Source: Dyadobacter fermentans DSM 18053 (lineage in GTDB: Bacteria; Bacteroidota; Bacteroidia; Cytophagales; Spirosomataceae). Taken from it: DNA of 64,000 bases. The stretch spans positions 5,992,501-6,056,500 of the forward strand of contig NC_013037.1 in the NCBI RefSeq assembly GCF_000023125.1. The letters are read 5' to 3'. Shown piece by piece: positions 55,565 to 63,416 of the stretch (its first letter is position 1; each line of letters starts with the position of its first letter). The notes below the pieces were generated by a model, which saw only the letters and a program-made list of their open reading frames with translations, was not told the origin of the DNA and ran no database searches. A program made the translations under genes and the position numbers.

Positions 55565-55594
55565 GGAGGCCCCGCTGGGGCCTTTTGTTGTTTT
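55565..55594 (+). terminator. acs terminator
   Basis: AGGCCCC-GCT-GGGGCCT stem followed by TTTGTTGTTTT, 23 bases after the acs stop. An almost identical stem in opposite orientation lies at 55841-55869. Confidence 0.9.
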
Positions 55595-55605
55595 GGGACG
55601 TTGGG

Positions 55606-55828
55606 GTTGCTATAAACAGGGGATGCCTCCGGCATCGCGTTTGGCGAGGGGTTTAGCGTGACTTTCGCATCCGCGTCTGGCGAGGGGTTTAGTGTGACTT
55701 TCGCATCCGAGTCTGACGAGGGGTTTAGTGTGGACTTTCGCATCCGCATCCGGAATCGCCATTCATGGCTTGGACGCGATTCAACATGCGCGTTAGCAAC
55801 CGCAGAGCGGTTCCCTGTTTATAGCAAC
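55606..55828. repeat. nested repeat element: 16-base inverted ends around three 36-base units
   Basis: GTTGCTATAAACAGGG (55606-55621) and its exact reverse complement (55813-55828) bound 223 bases. Inside are a GATGCC-TCC-GGCATC hairpin (55622-55636) and three tandem units of 36, 36 and 37 bases (55637-55672, 55673-55708, 55709-55745) sharing GAGGGGTTTAG and ACTTTCGCATCC. The element fills most of the 368-base gap 55542-55909. No gene is credible here; a short antisense frame that runs through it just translates the repeats. It is probably a non-coding dispersed repeat. Confidence 0.8.
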
Positions 55829-55840
55829 AAAGGCCTGGCC

Positions 55841-55869
55841 AAATAAAAAAAGGCCCCGGCGGGGCCTCC
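55841..55869 (-). terminator. terminator of the minus-strand YfiT/Cys-rich unit
   Basis: AGGCCCC-GGC-GGGGCCT, read on the minus strand, is followed by TTTTTTATTT. It lies 41 bases past the stop of the small Cys-rich gene. Confidence 0.88.
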
Positions 55870-55909
55870 TGCGTTTCGGAACGGACCTGCGCCCTTTTCA
55901 AAACAGACA

Positions 55910-56065
55910 TTATTTGATTTTAACCGAACTCATTTTATCGGCAGCGCAGCCGCAGCCTTTGGCGCACCCGCCGCTGTTGCGCCGGTCGAATGATTTCCAT
56001 ATCCGCCAACCCATGTAACCCGCCGCTACCAGAAACAATGCCCAGATAATGATTTGCTGCTCCAT
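55910..56065 (-). CDS. FeoB-associated Cys-rich membrane protein
   Basis: A 51-residue protein that short-gene filters would miss. MEQQIIIWALFLVAAGYMGW forms one membrane helix, then RIWKSFDRRNSGG leads to a Cys cluster CAKGCGCAAD and a polar tail. This is the layout of the FeoB-associated Cys-rich family, small proteins encoded beside the ferrous iron transporter FeoB and thought to help iron delivery. No feoA or feoB lies in this window, so here it is an orphan. It lies 17 bases downstream of the DinB/YfiT gene and ends at a strong terminator, so the two are probably co-transcribed. Confidence 0.75.
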   Translation of the reverse strand: MEQQIIIWALFLVAAGYMGWRIWKSFDRRNSGGCAKGCGCAADKMSSVKIK

Positions 56066-56082
56066 TATTGGTTAACGGCTTT

Positions 56083-56613
56083 TTACTGCCAATTGTTCCG
56101 CTGCGCCAGCCTGAATGCGTGCTGGTAATGGTGCTCGCTGTGCCAGGCGTAGTTGGCAATCACTTCGTCGAGGCGAAACGACTTCTGGGCGGCCGGATGG
56201 AAATAGGTACGCGCCAGATCATTCTCATCCAGCGAGTTCAATAACAACACCCAACGCAAATGCACATACCGGATCAGTTGCAGCGATAGCTCCACCTGTG
56301 CCGCTTTCGCGTCCGGCAGTTCCGCCCATAATTGCTCCTCGTAAGGCTTAATGGTGGGGTTATCCTCCGTCAATGCAAGGCGGAAGCGCACGTAGGCATT
56401 CATGTGGCTATCGGCTACGTGGTGGATCAGTTGGCGCACCGTCCAGCCATCCGGGCGGTAGGGCGTATCCAGCTTATGGTCGTCCCAGCTTCCGAGCAGG
56501 TTGATGAACTTGGAAGGCAATGCGCTGATGATCTGGATGTTTGTCTTTATGTCGGCAGGGGAGTAGCGCTCCTGTGCCTGGAATTTGCCGATGGGATAGC
56601 GGAGGTCGTCCAT
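56083..56613 (-). CDS. YfiT/DinB-family metal-dependent protein
   Basis: A 176-residue four-helix-bundle protein of the YfiT bacillithiol-transferase-like group. It opens LRYPIGKFQAQERYSPADIK. The metal ligands are expected in RPDGWTVRQLIHHVADSHMN (first His) and the C-terminal ANYAWHSEHHYQHAFRLAQR (two further His). The YPIGKF start and PYRPDGWTVRQ are characteristic of YfiT. Members bind nickel or zinc and may act as thiol-S-transferases. Bacteroidota of this group often make bacillithiol, but no synthesis gene is in view, so the reaction is not certain. Confidence 0.9.
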   Translation of the reverse strand: MDDLRYPIGKFQAQERYSPADIKTNIQIISALPSKFINLLGSWDDHKLDTPYRPDGWTVRQLIHHVADSHMNAYVRFRLALTEDNPTIKPYEEQLWAELPDAKAAQVELSLQLIRYVHLRWVLLLNSLDENDLARTYFHPAAQKSFRLDEVIANYAWHSEHHYQHAFRLAQRNNWQ

Positions 56614-56617
56614 GTTA

Positions 56618-56690
56618 ATGAGTGAATGATTGAATGAGTGAATGAGTGAATGAGTGAATAGTCAGGTATTGTCAACAGTTGTCAGATATT
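56618..56690. repeat. 8-base tandem repeat and TCAG/TATTG direct repeats
   Basis: About five copies of an 8-base unit (GAATGAGT, one copy GAATGATT) run from 56618 to 56659. Then come two copies of GTCAGRTATTGT (R = A or G) separated by a few bases. It lies in the 149-base gap between suhB and the YfiT gene. It has no coding potential and no strong hairpin. Confidence 0.7.
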
Positions 56691-56762
56691 GTTTTAAATG
56701 CATGACCTGGAACTATGAATGACTATAACCTGACCTCCTGACCATTACTGACTTACGGCCGT

Positions 56763-57557
56763 TCAGAAATTCTCGCTGATGACCTGGACCAGCTCGGGAT
56801 GGGCGCCGGGGGCTGCTGCGATGATGTCGCCTCCGAAAAGGTAATTGTCGCCGCCTTTAAAGTCGGTTACGGTGCCGCCTGCTTCTTTAATGAGCAGCGT
56901 TCCGGCAGCCATGTCCCAGGAATTGAGGTTGTATTCGTAAAAACCGTCGAAACGGCCGGCCGCTACGTAGGCGAGATCTACCGCTGCGGCACCCATTCTG
57001 CGGATGCCGTGGGTGCGCTGCATGAGCAGTTCGAGGATGTACATGTAGCGTTTCTGCTTTTCGAAACGGTAATAAGGGAAGCCGGTCGCGATGAGCGCGT
57101 CGGCCAGTTTGGGTACGGTTGATATTTTGATATTCCTGCCGTTGCACCACGCGCCGCCGCCTTGCCAGCCGTAGAACATTTCGTTCAGGCTTGGTTCGTG
57201 GATGACGCCGATGAGGAGTTCTTTGCCGCGGGCGAGGCCCACGCTCACGCAATACACGGGAATGCCGTGGATGAAGTTGGTGGTGCCGTCGAGCGGGTCG
57301 ATAATCCAGTTCAATGCCTCGGGATCGGGCTCCTGGCCGGTGGTACCTTCTTCGGTGATGAAGCTGGCTTCCGGAAGGATTTCCTGCAAGCCCGCCACAA
57401 GCAATTTTTCAGCTTCCTTATCTACGTAGGAAACGAGGTTGTTAAGGTCTTTGTACTCGATTTTGTCACGAGAAAAAAGGGCCGCTTCCTGCTGGATAAA
57501 TGAAGAAGCCTGCCTTACTATTTCAATGGTTTTTTGGGTCAGCAATTCCAGATCCAT
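56763..57557 (-). CDS. suhB: inositol monophosphatase family protein
   Basis: A 264-residue magnesium-dependent phosphatase. The family motifs are complete: EASFITEEGTTGQEPD (metal-binding Glu), WIIDPLDGTTNFIHGIPVYC (the IDPxDGT motif, residues about 84-90) and the C-terminal LNSWDMAAGTLLIKEAGG (WDxAAG). It probably removes phosphate from inositol or related sugar phosphates; SuhB homologues can also affect rRNA transcription. The ATG at 57557 is used; a TTG two codons earlier is possible. Its start overlaps the end of the upstream Lnb gene by 35 bases, so translation is coupled. Last gene of the PCD-rsmI-lnb-suhB run. Confidence 0.93.
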   Translation of the reverse strand: MDLELLTQKTIEIVRQASSFIQQEAALFSRDKIEYKDLNNLVSYVDKEAEKLLVAGLQEILPEASFITEEGTTGQEPDPEALNWIIDPLDGTTNFIHGIPVYCVSVGLARGKELLIGVIHEPSLNEMFYGWQGGGAWCNGRNIKISTVPKLADALIATGFPYYRFEKQKRYMYILELLMQRTHGIRRMGAAAVDLAYVAAGRFDGFYEYNLNSWDMAAGTLLIKEAGGTVTDFKGGDNYLFGGDIIAAAPGAHPELVQVISENF

Positions 57558-58746
57558 ACGCAATTTCCTTTTGGGGAATTTTTGAAAGTGAATTGTTAAT
57601 ATAATAAACCCGGATGATCAGCATCGCCAGGATGGGGATCAGCACGAGGTTGTGTTTCGCAAGGTTACCTGTTGCGCAAAGTAGCAGAAATGCATAAAAA
57701 ATCAACAAATACTGAAACCATGCAGGCTTGCGGGTTTTTGAAAGGGCAAAAATGAGCGGCATCCACAGCGGAAATGCCCATAGCACGTCGTAATTGTAGC
57801 TCGTTACCCCATGATTTGTCCCAAACCAGAGCAGTAACAAAATCCAGCCAGCCAGCCCCGCAATGCCGAAAAGCACTTTATCAAACACAAAATTGATGCG
57901 CTCGGTGCGGATTTGCCAGTAGGTGAATGCCAGGGTCAGGATTGCCAAGGTCCAGAAAACGACCGTGGGCGTGAGCGGGCTGGGCGGCGGAAATGGCGCA
58001 GCTTTGAACAGCTCCCGCGTTTCCGAAACCAGCGGTGCGGTGCCGGTGGCGGTTTTTACTTTCGCTTCTGCAAATGCGGTGGCGAGGTTGTCGGGAAGGA
58101 ATGTGGCTTGCTCGGGCGTGGCGATTTCGTCCGATGGTGCACCTATCGCCAGGTCCATGCCAAAGTCGGCCCAGGGGTTTTGCTTGAATGCGTACAGGTC
58201 GATCCACTGCCGGAAGCTCCGTTTTTCTTTGGTATAACCATTATAAATGAGGCTGTCGCCCACGGCCGCTTTCAATGCGACGGTCATGCGGGTGGCGCAG
58301 TTGTCGTAAAAGAATTTGTATTGATATTCGCGGTTCTCGGGCAGGTAGTTGTTTTCGAGGAAATCATACAGCCGCTGTTTTTGGGCGATCGAAAGGTTGA
58401 GGACCTGCTCGGAAATGGAGCGGTTTTCTTCCTGGTAGTGCGCTACCTGATAGGAAAGCGGCGAAACCGACACGCTGTACGGCAATGTGCCCCTCAAAAA
58501 TTTGATATAAAAATTCCCTTCCTGAAAACTGAATGTGCCGTAATTGAATGCACGGTCGACGCCCGTCATCGGATCGTAAACCCAAAGTACGCTGTGGCCG
58601 AAGCCGGAATACAGCTCCTGGCCCGGCGCCACGGTTACCAGACTGATTTTCGCCGAAGGGCTCAGCGTCCCGAACTGCGCCCGCGATACCGTCGGTGCCG
58701 CCAACCAGAAAAAGCACAAAAGCGCAACAAGTCGCGATAAATGCAT
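57523..58746 (-). CDS. Lnb/DUF4105 membrane protein, likely lipoprotein N-acyltransferase
   Basis: A 407-residue protein. A signal helix (RLVALLCFFWLAAPTV) is followed by the DUF4105 (Lnb N-terminal) periplasmic domain of about 230 residues. Conserved motifs are TVAPGQELYSGFGHSVLWVY with a likely catalytic His, FNYGTFSFQEGNFYIKFLRG, and KFFYDNCATRM with a likely catalytic Cys. The C-terminal third has five membrane helices (FWTLAILTLAFTYW, GIAGLAGWILLLLWF, LLIFYAFLLLCA and others). DUF4105 proteins have been linked to N-acylation of lipoproteins in Bacteroidota that lack Lnt; assignment here rests on family. The start at 58746 gives a 16-base gap after rsmI. An upstream ATG at 58773 is possible. 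Confidence 0.88.
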   Translation of the reverse strand: MHLSRLVALLCFFWLAAPTVSRAQFGTLSPSAKISLVTVAPGQELYSGFGHSVLWVYDPMTGVDRAFNYGTFSFQEGNFYIKFLRGTLPYSVSVSPLSYQVAHYQEENRSISEQVLNLSIAQKQRLYDFLENNYLPENREYQYKFFYDNCATRMTVALKAAVGDSLIYNGYTKEKRSFRQWIDLYAFKQNPWADFGMDLAIGAPSDEIATPEQATFLPDNLATAFAEAKVKTATGTAPLVSETRELFKAAPFPPPSPLTPTVVFWTLAILTLAFTYWQIRTERINFVFDKVLFGIAGLAGWILLLLWFGTNHGVTSYNYDVLWAFPLWMPLIFALSKTRKPAWFQYLLIFYAFLLLCATGNLAKHNLVLIPILAMLIIRVYYINNSLSKIPQKEIAYGSGIADPKNH

Positions 58747-58762
58747 ATAGCTGTTAAAATAT

Positions 58763-59467
58763 TTAATCCTCATCTTCCTCATCGGATTTACGCTTTTCAT
58801 CAGCCTTGCCCGCCACGACGATCACAATTTCGCCTTTTACAGCCTTCTCGCCGAAATGCGCGATGACTTCTGTAACAGTACCACGAACATTTTCTTCAAA
58901 CATTTTACTCAATTCCCGCGAAACACAAACCTGCCTGTCGGCGCCGAAATACTCGGCAAACTGCTGCAATGCCTTCACAAGCCGGTGTGGCGATTCGTAA
59001 AAAATCATCGTCCGTTCTTCGTTAGCCAAGTTTTGCAGACGCGTTTGCCGACCTTTTTTATGGGGTAAAAAACCTTCGAATGTGAACCGGTCGCTTGGCA
59101 GGCCGGAATTGACCAGCGCGGGCACGAAAGCGGTAGGGCCGGGCAGGCATTCCACGGGAAGCCCTTCGCGGATACAAGCGCGCACGAGCAGGAAGCCGGG
59201 GTCGGACACGGCGGGTGTGCCGGCGTCGGATACGAGGGCCATTGTTTCGCCTTTGCGGATGCGCTCCACCACGCGGGCCACCGTTTGGTGCTCGTTATGA
59301 ATGTGATAGCTTTGCAAAGGTTTGGAAATGCCCAGGTGTTTGAGCAGGTTTCCCGACGTGCGGGTGTCTTCCGCCAGGACCACGTCCACGCTTTTCAGCA
59401 CGTTAATGGCCCTTAATGTAATGTCTTCGAGGTTGCCGATCGGCGTGGGTACTATGTAAAGTTTCAT
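58763..59467 (-). CDS. rsmI: 16S rRNA (cytidine(1402)-2'-O)-methyltransferase
   Basis: A 234-residue SAM enzyme of the tetrapyrrole methylase fold that methylates C1402 in the ribosomal decoding centre. It begins [36 protein letters not shown] and [20 protein letters not shown] are the SAM-binding blocks. [35 protein letters not shown] and [14 protein letters not shown] follow, all diagnostic of RsmI. It ends with an acidic EEDED tail and lacks the long C-terminal domain seen in Enterobacteria. Its ATG overlaps the stop of the PCD gene (ATGA), so the two are translationally coupled. Confidence 0.96.
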   Translation of the reverse strand: MKLYIVPTPIGNLEDITLRAINVLKSVDVVLAEDTRTSGNLLKHLGISKPLQSYHIHNEHQTVARVVERIRKGETMALVSDAGTPAVSDPGFLLVRACIREGLPVECLPGPTAFVPALVNSGLPSDRFTFEGFLPHKKGRQTRLQNLANEERTMIFYESPHRLVKALQQFAEYFGADRQVCVSRELSKMFEENVRGTVTEVIAHFGEKAVKGEIVIVVAGKADEKRKSDEEDED

Positions 59468-59700
59468 GCGTTATAAATCCGGTCGATCGCAGCAGCCAGG
59501 TTATGGTCCTTTTCGGTGACGATGTCTCCGGCATCGTGGGTATTCAATTCAAAACTGACCTTGTTGTACATATTGGTCCAGAATGGATGGTGGTCCATTT
59601 CGTTCACCACATCGGCCACTTTTTTCATAAAGGCAAAAGCTTCGCGGAAATCCTTGAATGAAAAGCTTTTTTTGAGTTTGTTGTCTTCTTCCTGCCACAT
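59464..59700 (-). CDS. 4a-hydroxytetrahydrobiopterin dehydratase (PCD/DCoH family)
   Basis: A 78-residue protein from the ATG at 59700. [20 protein letters not shown] and the signature [20 protein letters not shown], then [16 protein letters not shown], match the pterin-4a-carbinolamine dehydratase active site, including both adjacent His. The enzyme recycles the pterin cofactor after aromatic hydroxylation. The usual protein is about 95-110 residues, so this is a short form lacking the first strand. Upstream in-frame codons to 59808 encode an unrelated basic leader. No phenylalanine hydroxylase is nearby, so another role is possible. Confidence 0.88.
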   Translation of the reverse strand: MWQEEDNKLKKSFSFKDFREAFAFMKKVADVVNEMDHHPFWTNMYNKVSFELNTHDAGDIVTEKDHNLAAAIDRIYNA

Positions 59701-59899
59701 GGTTTTGCGTGTTTGGTGGTAATGTGATCTGCCAAAATACTTATGCCATCGGGTGTTTTCAGCGGTGATTTCCGGAAACGAATATAGCGTTAATCTGGCC
59801 GATTCCATACGATCGAGTATATTTGAACTTTGACCCGGCGTAAAAGCTTAAGAGATTATAGATTAATCCAAGACAGCCTTCGGAAAGAAGGCAAACATT

Positions 59900-60328
59900 A
59901 TGAAAGTAGAACTAGTCCGCGTAGATGACGCCTTCCATTTCGAAGGCACCGGTTCCTCCGAAGTAAAAGTACATACCGACGGCTCGCCCGAAATCGGCGG
60001 CCAGAACCTCGGCGTGAGGCCGATGGAGCTCCTGCTGATGGGCCTAGCCAGTTGCAGCGCCATTGATGTGGTACTCATTCTCAAAAAGCAGCGCCAAGAC
60101 ATCACCGATTTCCGTGTGGTAGCCGACGGCGACCGCGAGCAGGAGCCGGATACGCAGCGCAAGCCATTCCGTAAAATCCATTTGACCTTCAAATTTGCCG
60201 GAAACAACCTCGATGAGGCTAAAATCCAGCGTGCGATCGGCCTTTCGATGGAGAAATACTGCTCGGCAACCGCTCAGCTGGAAGCGCTGGCAACCATTAC
60301 TTACGACGTTGAAATCGCGACAGTTTAG
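59900..60328 (+). CDS. OsmC family peroxiredoxin-like protein
   Basis: A 142-residue protein of the OsmC/Ohr fold, acting on organic hydroperoxides or related thiol substrates. NLGVRPMELLLMGLASCSAI contains the first active-site Cys at the start of the central helix. MEKYCSATAQLEALATITYD contains the second. The N-terminal beta sheet starts KVELVRVDDAFHFEGTGSSE. It belongs to the YhfA-like subgroup rather than Ohr, judging from the LASCSAIDVVLIL context. It begins a probable osmC-thyA-TRIC operon, with thyA 9 bases downstream. Confidence 0.92.
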   Translation: MKVELVRVDDAFHFEGTGSSEVKVHTDGSPEIGGQNLGVRPMELLLMGLASCSAIDVVLILKKQRQDITDFRVVADGDREQEPDTQRKPFRKIHLTFKFAGNNLDEAKIQRAIGLSMEKYCSATAQLEALATITYDVEIATV

Positions 60329-60337
60329 ATCCAAATC

Positions 60338-61159
60338 ATGCAACAATACCACGACCTGCTGCGCCATATCCTGAAAGAGGGCGTCCGAAAAACCGACCGC
60401 ACCGGCACCGGCACGATCAGCGTGTTTGGCTACCAAATGCGTTTCGACCTCAAAAAGGGCTTTCCGCTGGTAACGACCAAGAAAGTGCACACGAAGTCGA
60501 TCATCCACGAATTGCTGTGGTTTTTGCAGGGCGACACCAATATCGGTTACCTGAAAGAGCACAACGTGTCAATCTGGGACGAATGGGCGGATGAAAACGG
60601 CGACTTGGGCCCGGTTTACGGCAAACAATGGCGGAGCTGGGCAGGTCCGGACGGGAAGTCCGTCGACCAGTTGCAGGAGGTTTTGAAACAACTCAAAAAC
60701 TCGCCTGATTCGCGCCGCATCATCGTATCGGCCTGGAATCCGGCCGAGCTGCCGCAGATGAAGCTGCACCCGTGCCATGCATTGTTCCAGTTTTATGTGG
60801 CGCCGCCCGATACCGGGGCCGGCGAAACGAATGGCAAGCTTTCCTGCCAGCTCTACCAGCGCAGCGCGGATGTGTTCCTCGGCGTGCCGTTCAATATTGC
60901 CAGCTATGCATTGCTCACAATGATGATCGCCCGCGAATGCGACCTCGACCTGGGCGATTTCGTTTGGACCGGTGGTGATACGCACATTTACCTCAACCAT
61001 TTGGAACAGGTAGAAACGCAGCTCAGCCGTGAGCCGCGCGCATTGCCGCAAATGATCCTGAATCCCGGGGTGAAAAACGTGCTCGACTTCCGTTACGAGG
61101 ATTTCGAGCTCGTGAACTATAACCCGTGGCCGGGTATCAAGGCGCCGGTGGCCGTGTAA
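60338..61159 (+). CDS. thyA: thymidylate synthase
   Basis: A 273-residue folate-dependent enzyme that converts dUMP to dTMP. Motifs include [19 protein letters not shown] (phosphate-binding Arg), [29 protein letters not shown] and [29 protein letters not shown] holds the nucleophile Cys, and [20 protein letters not shown] and [18 protein letters not shown] follow. It ends APVAV with the conserved Val. It is slightly longer than the 264-residue E. coli enzyme because of a short insert ([12 protein letters not shown]). Dihydrofolate reductase, often next to thyA, is not in the window. Confidence 0.97.
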   Translation: MQQYHDLLRHILKEGVRKTDRTGTGTISVFGYQMRFDLKKGFPLVTTKKVHTKSIIHELLWFLQGDTNIGYLKEHNVSIWDEWADENGDLGPVYGKQWRSWAGPDGKSVDQLQEVLKQLKNSPDSRRIIVSAWNPAELPQMKLHPCHALFQFYVAPPDTGAGETNGKLSCQLYQRSADVFLGVPFNIASYALLTMMIARECDLDLGDFVWTGGDTHIYLNHLEQVETQLSREPRALPQMILNPGVKNVLDFRYEDFELVNYNPWPGIKAPVAV

Positions 61160-61171
61160 CCGTCGTCGCGG

Positions 61172-61780
61172 ATGAACATTCAATACATATTAGAAATCGT
61201 CGGAACATTCGCATTCGCGATTTCCGGCGCATTGGCTGTGAAGGATCAGAAGCATCAGGATTGGTTTGGTGCGAGCTTCACAGCCTTTATTTCTTCCATC
61301 GGCGGCGGTACGCTGCGTGACGTGCTGCTGGGAAGTTACCCGCTCGTGTGGATCAGCGACATTACGATCATCCACGCCATCATGCTCGGCATATTAGCCA
61401 CATTTATTTTCTACAAATTCCTGCTGAGGCTGCGGAAAACGCTTTTCCTGTTCGATACTTTCGGAATCGCATTGTTTACATTGGTTGGGACTGAAAAGGC
61501 ATTGAACCTGGGCGTGAGGCCGGAAATCGCCGTGATTATGGGCGTTTTTACGGCCACTATGGGCGGGGTGATCCGCGATGTGATGACGAACGAAATCCCG
61601 ATCATTTACCGGAAGGAAGTGTACGCCACGGCCTGTTTCACGGGCGCATGCGTGTACCTCATCCTCGACAGTATCGGCATTGAGCGCAATACCGCATTCA
61701 TTACATCGGCAATCGTGATTATCGTGATCCGCATTCTGGCGGTGCGGTACCAATGGAGCGTGCCGCGGTTTTTCAGGTAA
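61172..61780 (+). CDS. trimeric intracellular cation (TRIC) channel family protein
   Basis: A 202-residue inner-membrane protein of the UPF0126/YicG family, with seven helices in two homologous halves. The first repeat is GTFAFAISGALAVKDQKHQD with SSIGGGTLRDVLLG. The second is GIALFTLVGTEKALNLGVRP with TATMGGVIRDVMTNEIP. The paired GGG...RD motifs form the pore. Bacterial members conduct potassium or may move small metabolites. It starts 12 bases after thyA and shares its operon. Confidence 0.93.
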   Translation: MNIQYILEIVGTFAFAISGALAVKDQKHQDWFGASFTAFISSIGGGTLRDVLLGSYPLVWISDITIIHAIMLGILATFIFYKFLLRLRKTLFLFDTFGIALFTLVGTEKALNLGVRPEIAVIMGVFTATMGGVIRDVMTNEIPIIYRKEVYATACFTGACVYLILDSIGIERNTAFITSAIVIIVIRILAVRYQWSVPRFFR

Positions 61781-61787
61781 AACAAAA

Positions 61788-61810
61788 ACCGCCGGAGGCT
61801 GTCCGGCGGT
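61788..61810 (-). terminator. terminator between convergent TRIC and DUF2911 genes
   Basis: A perfect 9-base stem (ACCGCCGGA with TCCGGCGGT) followed on the minus strand by TTTTGTTTT, 23 bases past the DUF2911 stop. It also lies just after the TRIC stop and may serve both genes. Confidence 0.88.
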
Positions 61811-61833
61811 GTCTGCATTGAATTCTTCTGATA

Positions 61834-62739
61834 CTATTTTTTCTTCTTTTTAACGGTTGAAGCGGCTTCTTTCACCGGTGCGGCTTTGGCCTGCATGTCG
61901 GCGATTGCCTTCTCAACCTGCGGCTTGTAGAAATTGTAAGCGCCGTCGGGGTTGGCTGCGCCTACTGCCAATGCTTTTTGCGCTACGGGGATCGCTTCGG
62001 CGGGTTTGCCGAGTTTGTTTAAAATCTGCGCTTTGGTCCACAATGCGCCGAATGATTCTTTCAAACCAATAGCCTTGTCTGCCAGCGACAATGCAACCTG
62101 CAAATCCTTGCCTTTCGAAAGCAGGTAACCTGCTGTGCTTTGCAACGTGGCCACGTCCTCGGGCTTCTCCGCCACGGCTTTGTTCAATGCGGTCAATGTA
62201 AGCGACTCGGTGCTTACGGTCAAAGGTACAGGTACATTCACAGACGACCATGAAAGGTTCAAAAACGCCGTGCTGTCCGTTACCGGCTGGATTTCGATTT
62301 TGAATGCTTCGTTATATTCGTTGGAGGTAGGCACTACCATCGTGCGGGCTACATCTTCGGATTCTTTGTAGTTATCGGTGCCGCCCTGGTTGAAGTTTTT
62401 ATTCAAAATCACCGTCCAGGCTGAGCCATTGGGGATGGAAAACAATGCATACTTGCCCGCAGGTACTTTTTTGCCTCCAAATGTAAACTCGGTACTGGAT
62501 TCGAAAACGGTGGCCATATTGGCACCGGTGCGCCACACCTGATCGTAAGGAGCGAGCGCGGAGCTGTTGGCGAATACCTTACGGCCTTTGATGAACGGGC
62601 GGGAATATTGAACGGTGAAATCGGTTACACCAACGGTTTGCATGACGGTGGCTGCGGGGCTGGCGGCCGGCACGCGCTGTGCTACGGAGGCCGTCGCCAT
62701 CAGTGCAGCGAGGGACATCGATAATAGATACTTTTTCAT
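61834..62739 (-). CDS. DUF2911 family secreted protein with TPR-like tail
   Basis: A 301-residue protein with a signal peptide (YLLSMSLAALMATASVAQRV). The DUF2911 domain has VGVTDFTVQYSRPFIKGRKV, APYDQVWRTGANMATVFESS and KVPAGKYALFSIPNGSAWTV, followed by NKNFNQGGTDNYKESEDVAR, all characteristic. The last 110 residues are helical repeats (LTALNKAVAEKPEDVATLQS, KAQILNKLGKPAEAIPVAQK), ending in a basic KKKKK tail. Function of the family is unknown; it is abundant in Bacteroidota and probably periplasmic. Confidence 0.9.
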   Translation of the reverse strand: MKKYLLSMSLAALMATASVAQRVPAASPAATVMQTVGVTDFTVQYSRPFIKGRKVFANSSALAPYDQVWRTGANMATVFESSTEFTFGGKKVPAGKYALFSIPNGSAWTVILNKNFNQGGTDNYKESEDVARTMVVPTSNEYNEAFKIEIQPVTDSTAFLNLSWSSVNVPVPLTVSTESLTLTALNKAVAEKPEDVATLQSTAGYLLSKGKDLQVALSLADKAIGLKESFGALWTKAQILNKLGKPAEAIPVAQKALAVGAANPDGAYNFYKPQVEKAIADMQAKAAPVKEAASTVKKKKK

Positions 62740-62817
62740 TGCTTGAATAAGGTGGTTTATTGCTTTCAGTTGTTAAACTTGTGGTGAAATTAGAATGAAA
62801 AAACCACATAGTCTAAA

Positions 62818-63372
62818 ATGAAAAGGGACAGTTTGCTCTCGCTGCTGGCATCATACGAGCCGGAGCCGGGCTTAGAGGCTGAAATGCACAACGATACGGT
62901 CGATTTTGTGAAACAACATCCCGATTGTTTCGAACGCAGCCTGCTGAAAGGGCACATTACCGCCTCGGGCTGGGTGCTTTCGCCCGGTAAAGATTCGGTA
63001 CTGCTCATGCACCACCGCAAACTCGACCGCTGGTTCCAGCCCGGCGGCCATTGCGACGGCGACCCCAATGTCCGGGAAGTGGCGATGAAAGAAGTAATGG
63101 AAGAAACCGGCATCACCGCCCTCCAAGCATTGCACGACGGTATTTTCGACGTGGACGTGCATTTAATCCCTGAAAACAAAGACATTCCCGCGCATTTTCA
63201 CTACGATATCCGCTTCGCTTTCAAAGCAGCGGAAGGACAGGAAATTGTGCTGAACAGTGAATCCAAAGACGTGCAATGGGTGCCCGTTTCGCAGGTTCAG
63301 CATTCGAATGATTCCGAATCCATCATGCGGATGGTCCGGAAGACTAGTTTGTTTGCGGCGCCCGTCGATTAA
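62818..63372 (+). CDS. Nudix hydrolase
   Basis: A 184-residue pyrophosphohydrolase. The Nudix box is GHCDGDPNVREVAMKEVMEE followed by TGI. The core REUxEE is present as KEVMEE, with Lys for Arg and Pro at the usual first-Glu position. Metal-binding Glu residues are intact, so activity is likely on a nucleoside diphosphate derivative. The N-terminus (DTVDFVKQHPDCFERSLLKG) and KDSVLLMHHRKLDRWFQPGG are typical of the MutT-like subgroup annotated only as NUDIX. It is divergent from DUF2911 across 78 bases. Confidence 0.92.
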   Translation: MKRDSLLSLLASYEPEPGLEAEMHNDTVDFVKQHPDCFERSLLKGHITASGWVLSPGKDSVLLMHHRKLDRWFQPGGHCDGDPNVREVAMKEVMEETGITALQALHDGIFDVDVHLIPENKDIPAHFHYDIRFAFKAAEGQEIVLNSESKDVQWVPVSQVQHSNDSESIMRMVRKTSLFAAPVD

Positions 63373-63416
63373 CTAATATGATTTTACAAATAATTAATCA
63401 TGTAGGGGTACACCGC

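Noticed and set aside
55637..55745. Possible CRISPR array (three 36-base units)
   Set aside because: The units are directly adjacent without spacers, and no cas gene is in the window.
55522..55749. 75-codon frame with a repeated VTLNPSPDADAK motif
   Set aside because: The peptide repeat is only the translation of the tandem 36-base DNA repeat, and the frame overlaps the end of acs and a terminator.
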